From the NCBI RefSeq assembly GCF_042432495.1, contig NZ_JBHLXC010000013.1:1-45525 (forward strand): DNA of 45,525 nt, in the 5' to 3' direction. This document shows, piece after piece, positions 7,844 to 15,529 of this stretch; the first letter of the stretch is position 1; each line of letters opens with the position of its first letter. Origin of the DNA: Pseudochelatococcus lubricantis. Lineage in GTDB: Bacteria > Pseudomonadota > Alphaproteobacteria > Rhizobiales > Beijerinckiaceae. Under the pieces are notes generated by a model. It had not been told where the DNA came from. It saw only the letters and a list, made by a program, of their open reading frames with translations, and made no database searches. The translations under genes and the position numbers were made by a program.

Positions 7844-9022
7844 TCAGTCCTTCACGAACAGCCGGCGCGGCACGTCGGCGAGGCATTCGACCCCGGTTTC
7901 GGTGATGAGGATGCTCTCGGTGATCTCGATGCCCATGGTATCGAGCCACAAGCCGCTCATGAAATGGAAGGTCATGCCCGGCCGGAGCACGGTCCGGTCG
8001 CCCTTGCGCAGGCTCATCGTGCGCTCGCCCCAATCCGGCGGGTAGCTGAGGCCGATCGAATAGCCGGTGCGGTTGTCCTTGACGAAACCGTGCCGCGCCA
8101 GCGTGGCGAAATAACGGTTGGCGATGTCCTCGCAGGTATTGCCGGGCCGGGCGGCGGCGAGCGCCTCCTCCATGCCCTCCAGCGTGGCTTTTTCCGCATC
8201 CAGAAAACGCTGTCCGGGCTTGCCGAGAAACACCGTGCGCGATAGTGGGCAGTGATAACGGCGATAGCAGCCGGCGATCTCGAAGAACGTTCCCTCACCC
8301 GCGCGCATCGGCGCGTCGTCCCATGTCAGGTGCGGTGCGGAAGCGTTCTCTCCCGAGGGCAGCAGCGGCACGATGGCCGGATAGTCGCCGCCGAAGCCGT
8401 CCGTGCCCCGGATGCCGGCATCGTAGATTTCCGCCACCAGATCGCACTTGCGCATGCCGGGCTCGATCACCTCGACGATGCGTTCGTGCATTCTGGCGAC
8501 AATCTGGCCGGCCTTGCGCATGTAGTCGATTTCGGCCTGGCTTTTGACGGCCCGCTGCCAGTTCACCAGATAGGTGGCATCGTGGAAGCGGGCGTCCGGC
8601 AGGTGCTTTTGCAGCGAGGCATGGGCCGCCGCGCTGAAATAATAGTTATCGAGTTCCACGCCGATCCGTGCGGTCTTCCAGCCGCGATCCGCGATGAGCT
8701 GCGCCAGCAGATCCATCGGGTGGCGTTCCGTCGACTGCACATAATGGTCGGGATAACTCAGGATGTGGCTTTCGCCCAGGCTGGTCGTGAGCTGCGCGCC
8801 GCGCGCGTCCTGCAGGCGCCCGTACCAGAACACCTCGCCGCCGGGGGCGACCAGCACGCATTGGTGGACGTAGAACGACCAACCGTCGTAGCCCGTCAGC
8901 CAGTGCATGTTGGACGGATCGGTGACGATGAGCAGGTCTATCTCCGCCTGTTCCATCGCCTGCCGGGTGCGGCCGAGGCGGGTGGCGTATTCGTCTGCGG
9001 TAAAGCCGGGCTCCTGAGACAT
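7844..9022 (-). CDS. eutD: Ectoine hydrolase EutD/DoeA (M24/creatinase-like)
   Basis: A 392-residue protein with a creatinase N-domain (about 15-150) and a pita-bread M24 domain (about 160-385). Useful segments are TDPSNMHWLTGYDGWSFY, FFEIAGCYRRYHCPLSRT and GLSYPPDWGERTMSL, which match ectoine hydrolases rather than prolidases, as the usual metal-ligand set of aminopeptidase P is not conserved. It opens the ectoine ring to N-acetyl-diaminobutyrate. The stop is four bases before the eutE GTG start, and 67 bases separate it from eutC. AAGGGA lies upstream of the ATG. Confidence 0.92.
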   Translation of the reverse strand: MSQEPGFTADEYATRLGRTRQAMEQAEIDLLIVTDPSNMHWLTGYDGWSFYVHQCVLVAPGGEVFWYGRLQDARGAQLTTSLGESHILSYPDHYVQSTERHPMDLLAQLIADRGWKTARIGVELDNYYFSAAAHASLQKHLPDARFHDATYLVNWQRAVKSQAEIDYMRKAGQIVARMHERIVEVIEPGMRKCDLVAEIYDAGIRGTDGFGGDYPAIVPLLPSGENASAPHLTWDDAPMRAGEGTFFEIAGCYRRYHCPLSRTVFLGKPGQRFLDAEKATLEGMEEALAAARPGNTCEDIANRYFATLARHGFVKDNRTGYSIGLSYPPDWGERTMSLRKGDRTVLRPGMTFHFMSGLWLDTMGIEITESILITETGVECLADVPRRLFVKD

Positions 9023-9089
9023 TGACGGTATGATCCCTTGTTGTCGTCATTCGGGCGGCGCGCGGGCGACGGCCTTCGCGCGCCGGCGT

Positions 9090-10088
9090 TCAGGCCCTCG
9101 CGCCGCCGGTGTCGAAGCGGACGCCCGCACCCACCGCGCGGGCGCGCGTGAAGGCGAGATGCGCGATGGCGGTATCCTGCACACCCGTGCCAGTCAGATC
9201 GCACAGGGTGATCTCGTCGTCGCGCCGTGAGCGCGGCTGCGCGACCACGTCGCCCAGCTCGGCAAGATCCGTGCCGGGTGGCAAGGTACCGGCGGCGACG
9301 GCATGGTGAAGTTCGCCCAGCAGGCGCGTCTGCGGCAGGCTGTCGGCGACGTAGCGCGCCTTCCGGAACAGCGCCGGGTCGATCTCGTTCTTATGGCCTG
9401 CGTCGGACCCCATCGCGGTGATATGCTGGCCGGGTGCGATCCATTCTGCCTGCAGCACCGGCTCCGCCGCCGGCGTGGTGGTGACGATGACATCCGCGCC
9501 GCTCGCCGCCTCCCGCGCATCGGCCACGAAGCGGACGGGGAAGCCGAGTTCCCGCGTCAACGCGGCGCTGGCAGCCGCTCCCTTGCCCGCGTCGCGCGCC
9601 CACAGCCGCGCCTCGCCGATCGGGCGCACGAGCGTGAGCGCCTTCAATTGCAGCCGCGCCTGCACACCGGCGCCGAAGACGGTAGCGACCCGCGCATCGG
9701 CGCGCGCCAGATGCCGGGCCGCCACAGCGCCCGCCGCCGCCGTGCGCACCTCCGTCAGATAGCCGTTGTCGAGCAGCAGCGCCTCCACCAGCCCGGTGCG
9801 GGCGGACAGCAACACCATCAGACCGTTGAGGCTGGGCAGGCCCAGAAGCGGATTGTCGAAGAACCCGGGGCTGATCTTGATCGCGAAGCCGTCGAGGCCC
9901 GGCACATAGGCCGTCTTGACGTCCACCTCGCCACGATGCTCCGGTATGTCGAGACGCAGCACGGGCGGCATCGCGACACGGCGCGTCGCCAGCGCCCGGA
10001 AGGCATCCTCGACGCAATCCACCGCCTCGGCATCGAGCGCCACAACCTTGCGCAGATCCGCTTCCGTCAATACCAGCATGTCAGCCAT
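9090..10088 (-). CDS. eutC: Ornithine cyclodeaminase-like protein EutC of ectoine utilisation
   Basis: A 332-residue member of the ornithine cyclodeaminase/mu-crystallin family. The N-part has KTAYVPGLDGFAIKISPGFF; TEVRTAAAGAVAARHLA precedes the nucleotide-binding TVFGAGVQARLQ; later are GADVIVTTTPA and ITAMGSDAGHKNEIDP. The ATG at 10088 has GGGGGAG six bases upstream and overlaps the eutB stop by eight bases, so the pair is coupled; a longer open frame above it is antisense to eutB. With EutB it is proposed in the literature to convert 5-hydroxyectoine to ectoine. Its exact reaction is unproven. Confidence 0.88.
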   Translation of the reverse strand: MADMLVLTEADLRKVVALDAEAVDCVEDAFRALATRRVAMPPVLRLDIPEHRGEVDVKTAYVPGLDGFAIKISPGFFDNPLLGLPSLNGLMVLLSARTGLVEALLLDNGYLTEVRTAAAGAVAARHLARADARVATVFGAGVQARLQLKALTLVRPIGEARLWARDAGKGAAASAALTRELGFPVRFVADAREAASGADVIVTTTPAAEPVLQAEWIAPGQHITAMGSDAGHKNEIDPALFRKARYVADSLPQTRLLGELHHAVAAGTLPPGTDLAELGDVVAQPRSRRDDEITLCDLTGTGVQDTAIAHLAFTRARAVGAGVRFDTGGARA

Positions 10089-11082
10089 TGCCGACTCCCC
10101 CGCTCCCGTCCGCGCCGTTGATGGCCCGGTGCAGCGCCGCATCGATGTTGGCACCGGACAGCAGCACCGCCGTCGGCCCCGCCGGCCGGACCTTGCCCGC
10201 GAGCAGCGCCGCGATGCCCACGGCGCCGGCACCTTCGACGGTTTCACCCTCCTCACGGAAAGCGTGGCGGATGCCCGCCGCAATCTCGTCCTCGTCCACC
10301 AGCACCACATCGTCGAGCAGGTCGCGGCACAGGGCGAACGTGTAGCGGTTGTCGAGGCCGATGCCGCCGCCGAGCGAGTCGGCGAGCGTCTCCTCCTCCC
10401 GCACCTCGACGGGGTGGCCAGCCGCGAGGCTTGCGTGCATGGCCGCGCCGCGTCGCATCGAGACACCGATGACCCTGGCCTCAGGCCGCCGGAAGCGCAC
10501 CGCCGCCGCGACGCCCGCCGCAAGGCCACCGCCGGACAGCGGCACGAGCACGGTGGCGACATCCGGCATCGCCTCCACGATTTCGAGGCCGGCGGTTCCC
10601 TGTCCCGCGATCACGTCCGGGTGGTCGAAGGGCGGCACGGGCGTCAGCCCTTCATCGCGCGCGAGCCGCGCCACTTCCTCCATCGCCTCGTCCTGCGAGC
10701 GGCCCACGATACGCACGTCCGCGCCAAGCGCCCGCACCGCCTCGACCTTGTTGGCGGGCACGAGACCCGACAGGCACACGACAGCACGCACGCCCTGCCC
10801 CCGCGCCGCATGGGCGAGCGCCCGGCCGTGGTTGCCGGTCGAAGCCGTCACGACGCCGCGCCGGCGCTGTTCCGCGTCGAGCCGCAGGATGGCGCAGGTC
10901 GCACCCCTGATCTTGAAGCTGCCCGTCAGTTGCCGGTTTTCGAGCTTCAGCCCCACCGTCTGCCCATGACGGCGCGATAGCACCGGCGACGTTCTCAGGC
11001 CGGTTTCGGCCACATGCCCGGCAAGCTGGCGCCGGGCGAGAGAGATGTCCTCGCCGGTGCCGGGCCCATAACGGATTGGCAT
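10081..11082 (-). CDS. eutB: Threonine dehydratase-like PLP protein EutB of ectoine utilisation
   Basis: A 333-residue fold-type II PLP enzyme. GSFKIRGA holds the cofactor Lys57; ASTGNHGRA is the substrate loop and PLSGGGLAAG the phosphate-binding glycine loop. I place the start at ATG 11082 because GAGG lies about nine bases before it; ATG 11100 is also possible but has only a poor A-rich leader. It overlaps eutC by eight bases. It is thought to act with EutC on 5-hydroxyectoine. The usual neighbour eutA is missing: enuR lies directly upstream. Confidence 0.87.
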   Translation of the reverse strand: MPIRYGPGTGEDISLARRQLAGHVAETGLRTSPVLSRRHGQTVGLKLENRQLTGSFKIRGATCAILRLDAEQRRRGVVTASTGNHGRALAHAARGQGVRAVVCLSGLVPANKVEAVRALGADVRIVGRSQDEAMEEVARLARDEGLTPVPPFDHPDVIAGQGTAGLEIVEAMPDVATVLVPLSGGGLAAGVAAAVRFRRPEARVIGVSMRRGAAMHASLAAGHPVEVREEETLADSLGGGIGLDNRYTFALCRDLLDDVVLVDEDEIAAGIRHAFREEGETVEGAGAVGIAALLAGKVRPAGPTAVLLSGANIDAALHRAINGADGSGGVGNG

Positions 11083-11133
11083 GATCCGCACCCTCTGCAT
11101 TTGTTCTTGCAGGGATGGTTGCGCAGTCCAATT

Positions 11134-11144
11134 ATCATGTCAAT
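11134..11144. promoter_or_regulatory. Candidate EnuR operator at the eutB promoter (ATCATGTCAAT)
   Basis: Read toward eutB this is ATTGACATGAT and contains a perfect -35 hexamer TTGACA (11143-11138), followed after 17 bases by a poor -10 (AACCAT). A copy with one change lies upstream of enuR at 12675-12685. The site is within the AT-rich enuR-eutB gap. The match of 10 in 11 bases at the two expected promoters suggests a shared operator overlapping the -35 region; this is inferred. Confidence 0.42.
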
Positions 11145-11169
11145 CAATACATTAAATCATTACAATTTT

Positions 11170-12645
11170 TCAATCGAGGATGTCGATATCGTAGACCGGC
11201 GGCAACTGCTCGAAGATGCCCCGGATAGCCATCAGCACCTGCCGCAGACCGGCGGACGAGAGGTGGCCGCCGATGCAGATGCGGATTCCGCCGCATGGAC
11301 GATCCGGACTCGCCACGAAGGGGTCCGACGCGGTCACGGCGATGTTGTTCCGCGCCAGTTGACGCACCAGACCCCCCTCGTCCCAGTGGTCCGGCACCTT
11401 CAGCCACGCACTCGGCGACACGGGGTGGCTGCCGGCGATGAAGGGGCCTAGCGTCTCCCGCACGACGGCCTGCCGCGTCCGGATTTCCCGCCGCTGGACG
11501 TCGAGAAGGGCCTGCGCCGTGCCGTCCTCGATCCACCGCGTGGCGATCTCGGCGGTGAGATAGGTGGCACTCCAGCCGGTCACGCGCAGGATGCTCGCCA
11601 CCTTGATGGCGTATTGCTGGGGCACCACCAGATAGCCTGTGCGCAGGCCGGTCATTACCGATTTCGTGAAACTCGTGACGAAAAAACCGAGATCCGGCAG
11701 CAGTTCGGTATAGGAAGGCAGCGGCTCCTCGATCAGCGGCTTATAGACCTCGTCCTCGATGACATACACGCCATGACGGCGCGCGACCTCGGCGATCGCC
11801 CGCCGCCGCTCGGCCCCCGCGAGATGGCTCGTCGGGTTGCCCAGCGTGGGTACCATGACGAGCGCCGCCACCCCGCCGGCCCGGCAGGCCGCCTCGAACG
11901 CCTCGACAATCACCCCCTCCCCATCGACCGGGAGGCCGCGCAGGGAGAAGCCGAGCAAATTCGACAGGCCGATGATGCCGTGATCCGTCAGCTCCTCGGT
12001 CAGCACCACATCACCGCGCCGCAGCAGCGCGGCGCAAGCCAGAAACAGCCCATGCGCGGCCCCGTTGGTGACGATGATGCGCTCCTGCGGCACATCCACC
12101 CCGAGCCCCCGCAGCCAGTGCTGCGCGCCGGCGCGGTGCGCGTCGAGCCCGACGATCGGCCGGCAAGGCTGCATGAAGATGCTGCTGTCGTCCCGCGACA
12201 TGGCCGCGAACAGGCGGCGCATGGCCGCCTCGTGCTCTTCGGAATAGACGCACCGCACAATGGAGAGATCCGCGCGATCGCCGCTGTTGCGATCAAGCAT
12301 GAAGCGATCCGCCTTTTCGGTCACGCGGTTGCGCACGAACGTGCCGCGCCCCACCTCGCCCGTCAGAAAGCCCAGCCGCTCCGCCTCCTTGTAACTGATG
12401 CTCACCGTCTGCACCGAAACACCGAGCTGCCGCGCCAGCTCGCGGTGCGTCGGCATGCGCGTGCGCGGCGGCAGGATACCCGCCTCGATATCCGCGACGA
12501 TCTTTTCCGTGAGCAGCCTGTGCTTCGTCGCGCCACGCCGGGGCGTCAGCACGGGAAGCCAGGAATCGCCGCCGCCTCCGGAATCGGCAATTGCCTGAGA
12601 AACAGGCTGCAATCTGGCGGATAACGAAGCGCGAGGAGATATCAT
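11170..12645 (-). CDS. enuR: MocR/GntR-family regulator of ectoine utilisation EnuR
   Basis: A 491-residue regulator with an N-terminal GntR winged helix (MPTHRELARQLGVSVQTVS, about residues 64-82) fused to an aminotransferase class I domain. TSFTKSVMTGLRTGY carries the PLP-binding lysine, and VIEDEVYKPL and NPTSHL are typical fold-type I pieces. EnuR proteins repress ectoine uptake and catabolic genes, and PLP-bound pathway intermediates such as N-acetyl-diaminobutyrate relieve this. It lies directly upstream of eutB on the same strand. The ATG at 12645 has no Shine-Dalgarno and sits close to a possible promoter, so a leaderless message is possible. Confidence 0.9.
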   Translation of the reverse strand: MISPRASLSARLQPVSQAIADSGGGGDSWLPVLTPRRGATKHRLLTEKIVADIEAGILPPRTRMPTHRELARQLGVSVQTVSISYKEAERLGFLTGEVGRGTFVRNRVTEKADRFMLDRNSGDRADLSIVRCVYSEEHEAAMRRLFAAMSRDDSSIFMQPCRPIVGLDAHRAGAQHWLRGLGVDVPQERIIVTNGAAHGLFLACAALLRRGDVVLTEELTDHGIIGLSNLLGFSLRGLPVDGEGVIVEAFEAACRAGGVAALVMVPTLGNPTSHLAGAERRRAIAEVARRHGVYVIEDEVYKPLIEEPLPSYTELLPDLGFFVTSFTKSVMTGLRTGYLVVPQQYAIKVASILRVTGWSATYLTAEIATRWIEDGTAQALLDVQRREIRTRQAVVRETLGPFIAGSHPVSPSAWLKVPDHWDEGGLVRQLARNNIAVTASDPFVASPDRPCGGIRICIGGHLSSAGLRQVLMAIRGIFEQLPPVYDIDILD

Positions 12646-12674
12646 GATGCAGGACAGTTCAAGCTATGACTTAC

Positions 12675-12685
12675 ATCATGACAAT
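12675..12685. promoter_or_regulatory. Candidate EnuR operator upstream of enuR (ATCATGACAAT)
   Basis: On the minus strand this reads ATTGTCATGAT, one base different from the copy before eutB (11134-11144). It overlaps a -35-like TTGTCA, with a weak TGAACT 17 bases downstream. A further ATCATGATG lies at the enuR start. Placement at both enuR and eutB promoters fits an autoregulated MocR repressor. No binding data support it. Confidence 0.4.
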
Positions 12686-12788
12686 ATGCGGGTGTCCTGA
12701 CCAGATCAAGCGATCAACGGCGGGTGCAGGTGCGCGGAGCGAGACCACCTAGCCGGCGCCACGCTGACCGTGGCAACGGCATCCCGGC

Positions 12789-14090
12789 TCATGCGACGAG
12801 GTCGAGAAGGCGGAAGAAATGCGTGGCGCTCACGACGCCCAGATCGCGCAGGGGCTTGGGGGGCATGGTGGGCGCGGCGGTATCGGGCACCGGCAGCTTG
12901 CCGAGCGATCCGTTGGCCAGAATGGCCTTCCCCATCAGTGTGCCATACGCCGTTGCCATGGCCACGCCGCGCCCGCAATAGCCATGGGCGGTCCACAGGC
13001 CGGGCTCGGGCTCGTTGATGTGGGGCACGAAGTTGCCCGTCAGCGCGATGCGGCCGGACCAGCGGAACTCAATGGGCTGCCCCCTGAGCTGCGGATAGAC
13101 ACGGTGGAGCGCCGCTTCGACATGGGCGAAATCGGCATCGGATCGTGGCCCGCCCAGCGTGCCGCGCGTGCCGAAAAGAACGCGGCCATGAGGATCTTTA
13201 TGCCAGTAGAGCAGGATGCGCCGGATATCGGAGACCGCCTGCTCTCCCGGCAGGATAGAGTCGGCGATGTCCCCCGGTAACGGAACTGTCGCGACGATAT
13301 TCGTATGTATCGAGGCGAAGCTGCGGTCGACGCTGGGCACGAGGCCACCGGAATAGGCATCGGTGGCGACAACCACCTTTTCGGCGGTGATGGCGCCGCG
13401 CGGGGTGTCGACGCGCCAGCGCCCCCCCGTGCGGGAGAGTCTGTCCGCCCGCGTCTGCCCATGCACGCCGGCGCCATGGCCCAGCGCTGCGCGCGCAAGG
13501 CCGCGCGCATAGGAAAGCGGATTGAGAGACGCGCCATGGGAATCGATCATGCCGCCGATATAGGCTTCGGAACCGATCATCCGGGCCAGCGTATCGCGGT
13601 CGATCATGGCGAGGCCGGGAAAACCGTCCGCCGTCCAGGTATCGACACGGTCGCGCACGCGGCGCAGCCCGGCCTTGTTGTGCGCCGGCAGGAGCCAGCC
13701 GCTGCGAACCAGATCACATTGGATATCATAGCGCGCGATGAGATCGAACACGATATCGCATACCCGGCCGCCGAAGTCGGCCATGGCGCGGCCACGTTCG
13801 TCACCGAACTCCTTAACCAGTGCGCTGCGGCTGTTCTTGAAGCCACGGATCACCGCGCCGCTGTTGCGCCCCGAGCCCCCCCAGCCGGGAAAGCCGCCAT
13901 CGATGATCCGGACATTCGCGCCTCCGCGCGCAAGTTCGATCGCCGTGGCGAGGCCGGTATAGCCCGCGCCGATGACGGCGACATCGCAGGAGGCATCACC
14001 GTCCAGCGGTTCCGAAAGGTCGCGCTCGACAGCCGTGGCGAGCCACAGGGACGGAAAACGATTCTGGCAGTCGCGGGCATAGTCGGTCAT
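12789..14090 (-). CDS. FAD-dependent amine/amino-acid oxidoreductase (DAO, PuuB/OrdL type)
   Basis: A 433-residue DAO-family flavoprotein. The dinucleotide-binding motif is VAVIGAGYTGLATAIELARGG near residue 38, followed by GWGGSGRNSGAV, a usual flavin contact in this group. The C-terminal part has RWSGRIALTGNFVPHI and GYCGRGVAMATAYG, also typical. It overlaps the GntR gene above it by four bases (ATGA), so both are one unit. Members oxidise secondary or primary amines such as gamma-glutamylputrescine, sarcosine or iminodiacetate-like compounds. In this setting it could finish breakdown of an amine freed by the divergent monooxygenase; that is inference. Confidence 0.85.
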   Translation of the reverse strand: MTDYARDCQNRFPSLWLATAVERDLSEPLDGDASCDVAVIGAGYTGLATAIELARGGANVRIIDGGFPGWGGSGRNSGAVIRGFKNSRSALVKEFGDERGRAMADFGGRVCDIVFDLIARYDIQCDLVRSGWLLPAHNKAGLRRVRDRVDTWTADGFPGLAMIDRDTLARMIGSEAYIGGMIDSHGASLNPLSYARGLARAALGHGAGVHGQTRADRLSRTGGRWRVDTPRGAITAEKVVVATDAYSGGLVPSVDRSFASIHTNIVATVPLPGDIADSILPGEQAVSDIRRILLYWHKDPHGRVLFGTRGTLGGPRSDADFAHVEAALHRVYPQLRGQPIEFRWSGRIALTGNFVPHINEPEPGLWTAHGYCGRGVAMATAYGTLMGKAILANGSLGKLPVPDTAAPTMPPKPLRDLGVVSATHFFRLLDLVA

Positions 14091-14800
14091 CGGATGTCCT
14101 GAATGGCAGCCCCGGCCTCATATCCGTTGAGCCGATGCAGACGGACGGTCGTGGCGAAGTGGTAGTTGAGTTCGGCTTTGGCGACCCGCGCATCGCCGCG
14201 CTCCAGCGCGCCAAAAATGCGGCAATGGTCGTTATAGGCGCCCTTGGGGCCGGAATCGCGGGCGATCTCGTCACTGCGAATCAGCCGTACCCGGTCGAGC
14301 ACGAGTTCCAGTTCACGCACCAGCATCGCCACGCCGCCGAGTTCGGCGACGGCGAGATGGAAACGCGCGTCGAGCTGGCTGAAAGCGCCACGCGATGCGC
14401 CGCTAACAGCCTGACGCTGTTCCTCAAGAATCGCCGCGACCGGTCCGAGCGCATCGCGCCCCGCGGCGATGGCATATTCGACGGCCATGTATTCCAGCGC
14501 GGCGCGCTGGCGATACGTGAGCACGACCTCGTCATAGCTGTAGCGGCGGATGATGTAGCGCCGTCCACCACGCTCGACGAGCCCCTCCTGTTCCAGCCGC
14601 CGCAACGCATCGCGCGCCGGGGCGCGGGAAACGCCGAACCAATCAGCGACATCCTCCTCCCGAAGCGCGTCGCCCATATGGAACTCATGGTCGAGAATGC
14701 GCTTTTTCAGGCCGGCGTAGACAGCCGGGCCGGTACTGGCATCTGAGCGCGTCGCGGTCGAGGGGATGTTCATCGCTGTTTTATGCTGTTTGTCGGCCAA
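14087..14800 (-). CDS. GntR-family regulator with FCD effector domain
   Basis: A 237-residue regulator: winged helix in residues about 25-90 (ALREEDVADWFGVSRAPARDALRRLEQEGLVER) and an all-helical FCD ligand domain thereafter, with the metal-site type residues in LDARFHLAV and YNDHCRIFGALERGD. The reading I favour starts at TTG 14800, since GAGG lies six bases upstream, while ATG 14773 has none. It is coupled to the FAD oxidase gene and divergent from the LLM monooxygenase operon. GTATAC palindromes at its own promoter and across the gap suggest it controls both. Confidence 0.85.
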   Translation of the reverse strand: MADKQHKTAMNIPSTATRSDASTGPAVYAGLKKRILDHEFHMGDALREEDVADWFGVSRAPARDALRRLEQEGLVERGGRRYIIRRYSYDEVVLTYRQRAALEYMAVEYAIAAGRDALGPVAAILEEQRQAVSGASRGAFSQLDARFHLAVAELGGVAMLVRELELVLDRVRLIRSDEIARDSGPKGAYNDHCRIFGALERGDARVAKAELNYHFATTVRLHRLNGYEAGAAIQDIR

Positions 14801-14816
14801 ATGGCACCTCTTACAT

Positions 14817-14830
14817 TTCAGTATACGGAA
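14817..14830. promoter_or_regulatory. Operator candidate TTCAGTATACGGAA at the GntR promoter
   Basis: A near-palindrome (TTC and GAA arms around GTATAC). It overlaps the -10 of a good minus-strand promoter: TTGAAA (14847-14842), 16 bases, TATACT (14825-14820). FCD-type GntR proteins bind short palindromes with a GT-N-AC core, so this suits autoregulation. Confidence 0.5.
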
Positions 14831-14847
14831 ATTGCATCGCGTTTCAA
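14820..14847 (-). promoter_or_regulatory. Sigma-70-like promoter for the GntR-FAD oxidase unit
   Basis: TTGAAA (14842-14847, reversed) and TATACT (14820-14825, reversed) are separated by 16 bases, 20 bases before the TTG start. The -10 lies within the GTATAC operator candidate. Confidence 0.45.
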
Positions 14848-15423
14848 CCCGATTCAGCGAAGCTCATAAAAACGCCATTATAGAGACCGGATATATATGG
14901 AATGATCGAGATTTACACTTATTGAATTATATAAATAGACAGTTTTTTGTGTGTTGATGCCTTTATGTGCACCTATGAAGCGTGCATAAGAAGCATCCAC
15001 GTTTTTCATCAACGCCAGGATATCTGTCCCACGCCGCTTCAGAAGCGCAGGCGCGCCTTCACGGGTCAGAGGTGCGTTTCGTTCCGCGCCGATGCCTGTC
15101 GGAACCGTGCTGCCGCGCCATGAAATGGTCTGTCGCAGTGGACCCCGGTTTACGGGACGGCCGTTGCATACTCGCAGGAAAACGATTGCTGAAACTATAA
15201 AAACTATTGTAAATAAAAGATATTTCAAGGCGTCTCTATCGCGGTTCTCCGCGCGCATCCGGCTCCGGGTAGCCGGCAACTCCATATTGCGGCCATCGCC
15301 GCATCTCGAAAAATGATGCGTGACCCATCAGCCATGTTTGGCCTATGTTCCGGAAGAGCGGACGCGATGAGCCCCATTGACGGAGCGGTCGTCCGCTTTG
15401 CATCGAAATCGGAAAAAAAGTAA

Positions 15424-15453
15424 TTGCACGCAGGGCAAAGTCGTGCTGATACT
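15424..15453 (+). promoter_or_regulatory. Possible promoter of the LLM monooxygenase operon
   Basis: TTGCAC at 15424-15429 and GATACT at 15448-15453, spacer 18. The expected start point near 15460 falls in the operator candidate 15456-15469. TATACT at 15461-15466 is an alternative -10 but lacks a good -35. Confidence 0.35.
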
Positions 15454-15455
15454 AA

Positions 15456-15469
15456 TTGGGTATACTGAA
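15456..15469. promoter_or_regulatory. Operator candidate TTGGGTATACTGAA before the LLM operon
   Basis: It shares the 10-mer GTATACTGAA with the site at the divergent GntR promoter, in the same orientation relative to its gene. An AATT precedes both at nearly equal distance. The paired placement supports a common regulator, most simply the adjacent FCD-GntR protein. Confidence 0.5.
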
Positions 15470-15529
15470 AAACGACACTGAGCGGACGCTACGCACCACG
15501 ATCGCGTCCAGCAGCCAGGCGGGAACACG

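Larger units (their letters stand above)
14801..15529. other. 729-base divergent intergenic region, no gene accepted
   Basis: This gap separates the GntR gene from the LLM monooxygenase gene. It holds the two GTATAC motifs and promoters listed separately, and an AT-rich segment near 14861-14960. A 135-codon minus-strand frame (14878-15285) has no Shine-Dalgarno and no recognisable family. Nothing else is supported. Confidence 0.6.

Noticed and set aside
14878..15285. 135-codon minus-strand frame with one hydrophobic stretch
   Set aside because: No Shine-Dalgarno, no family, and it covers AT-rich intergenic sequence.
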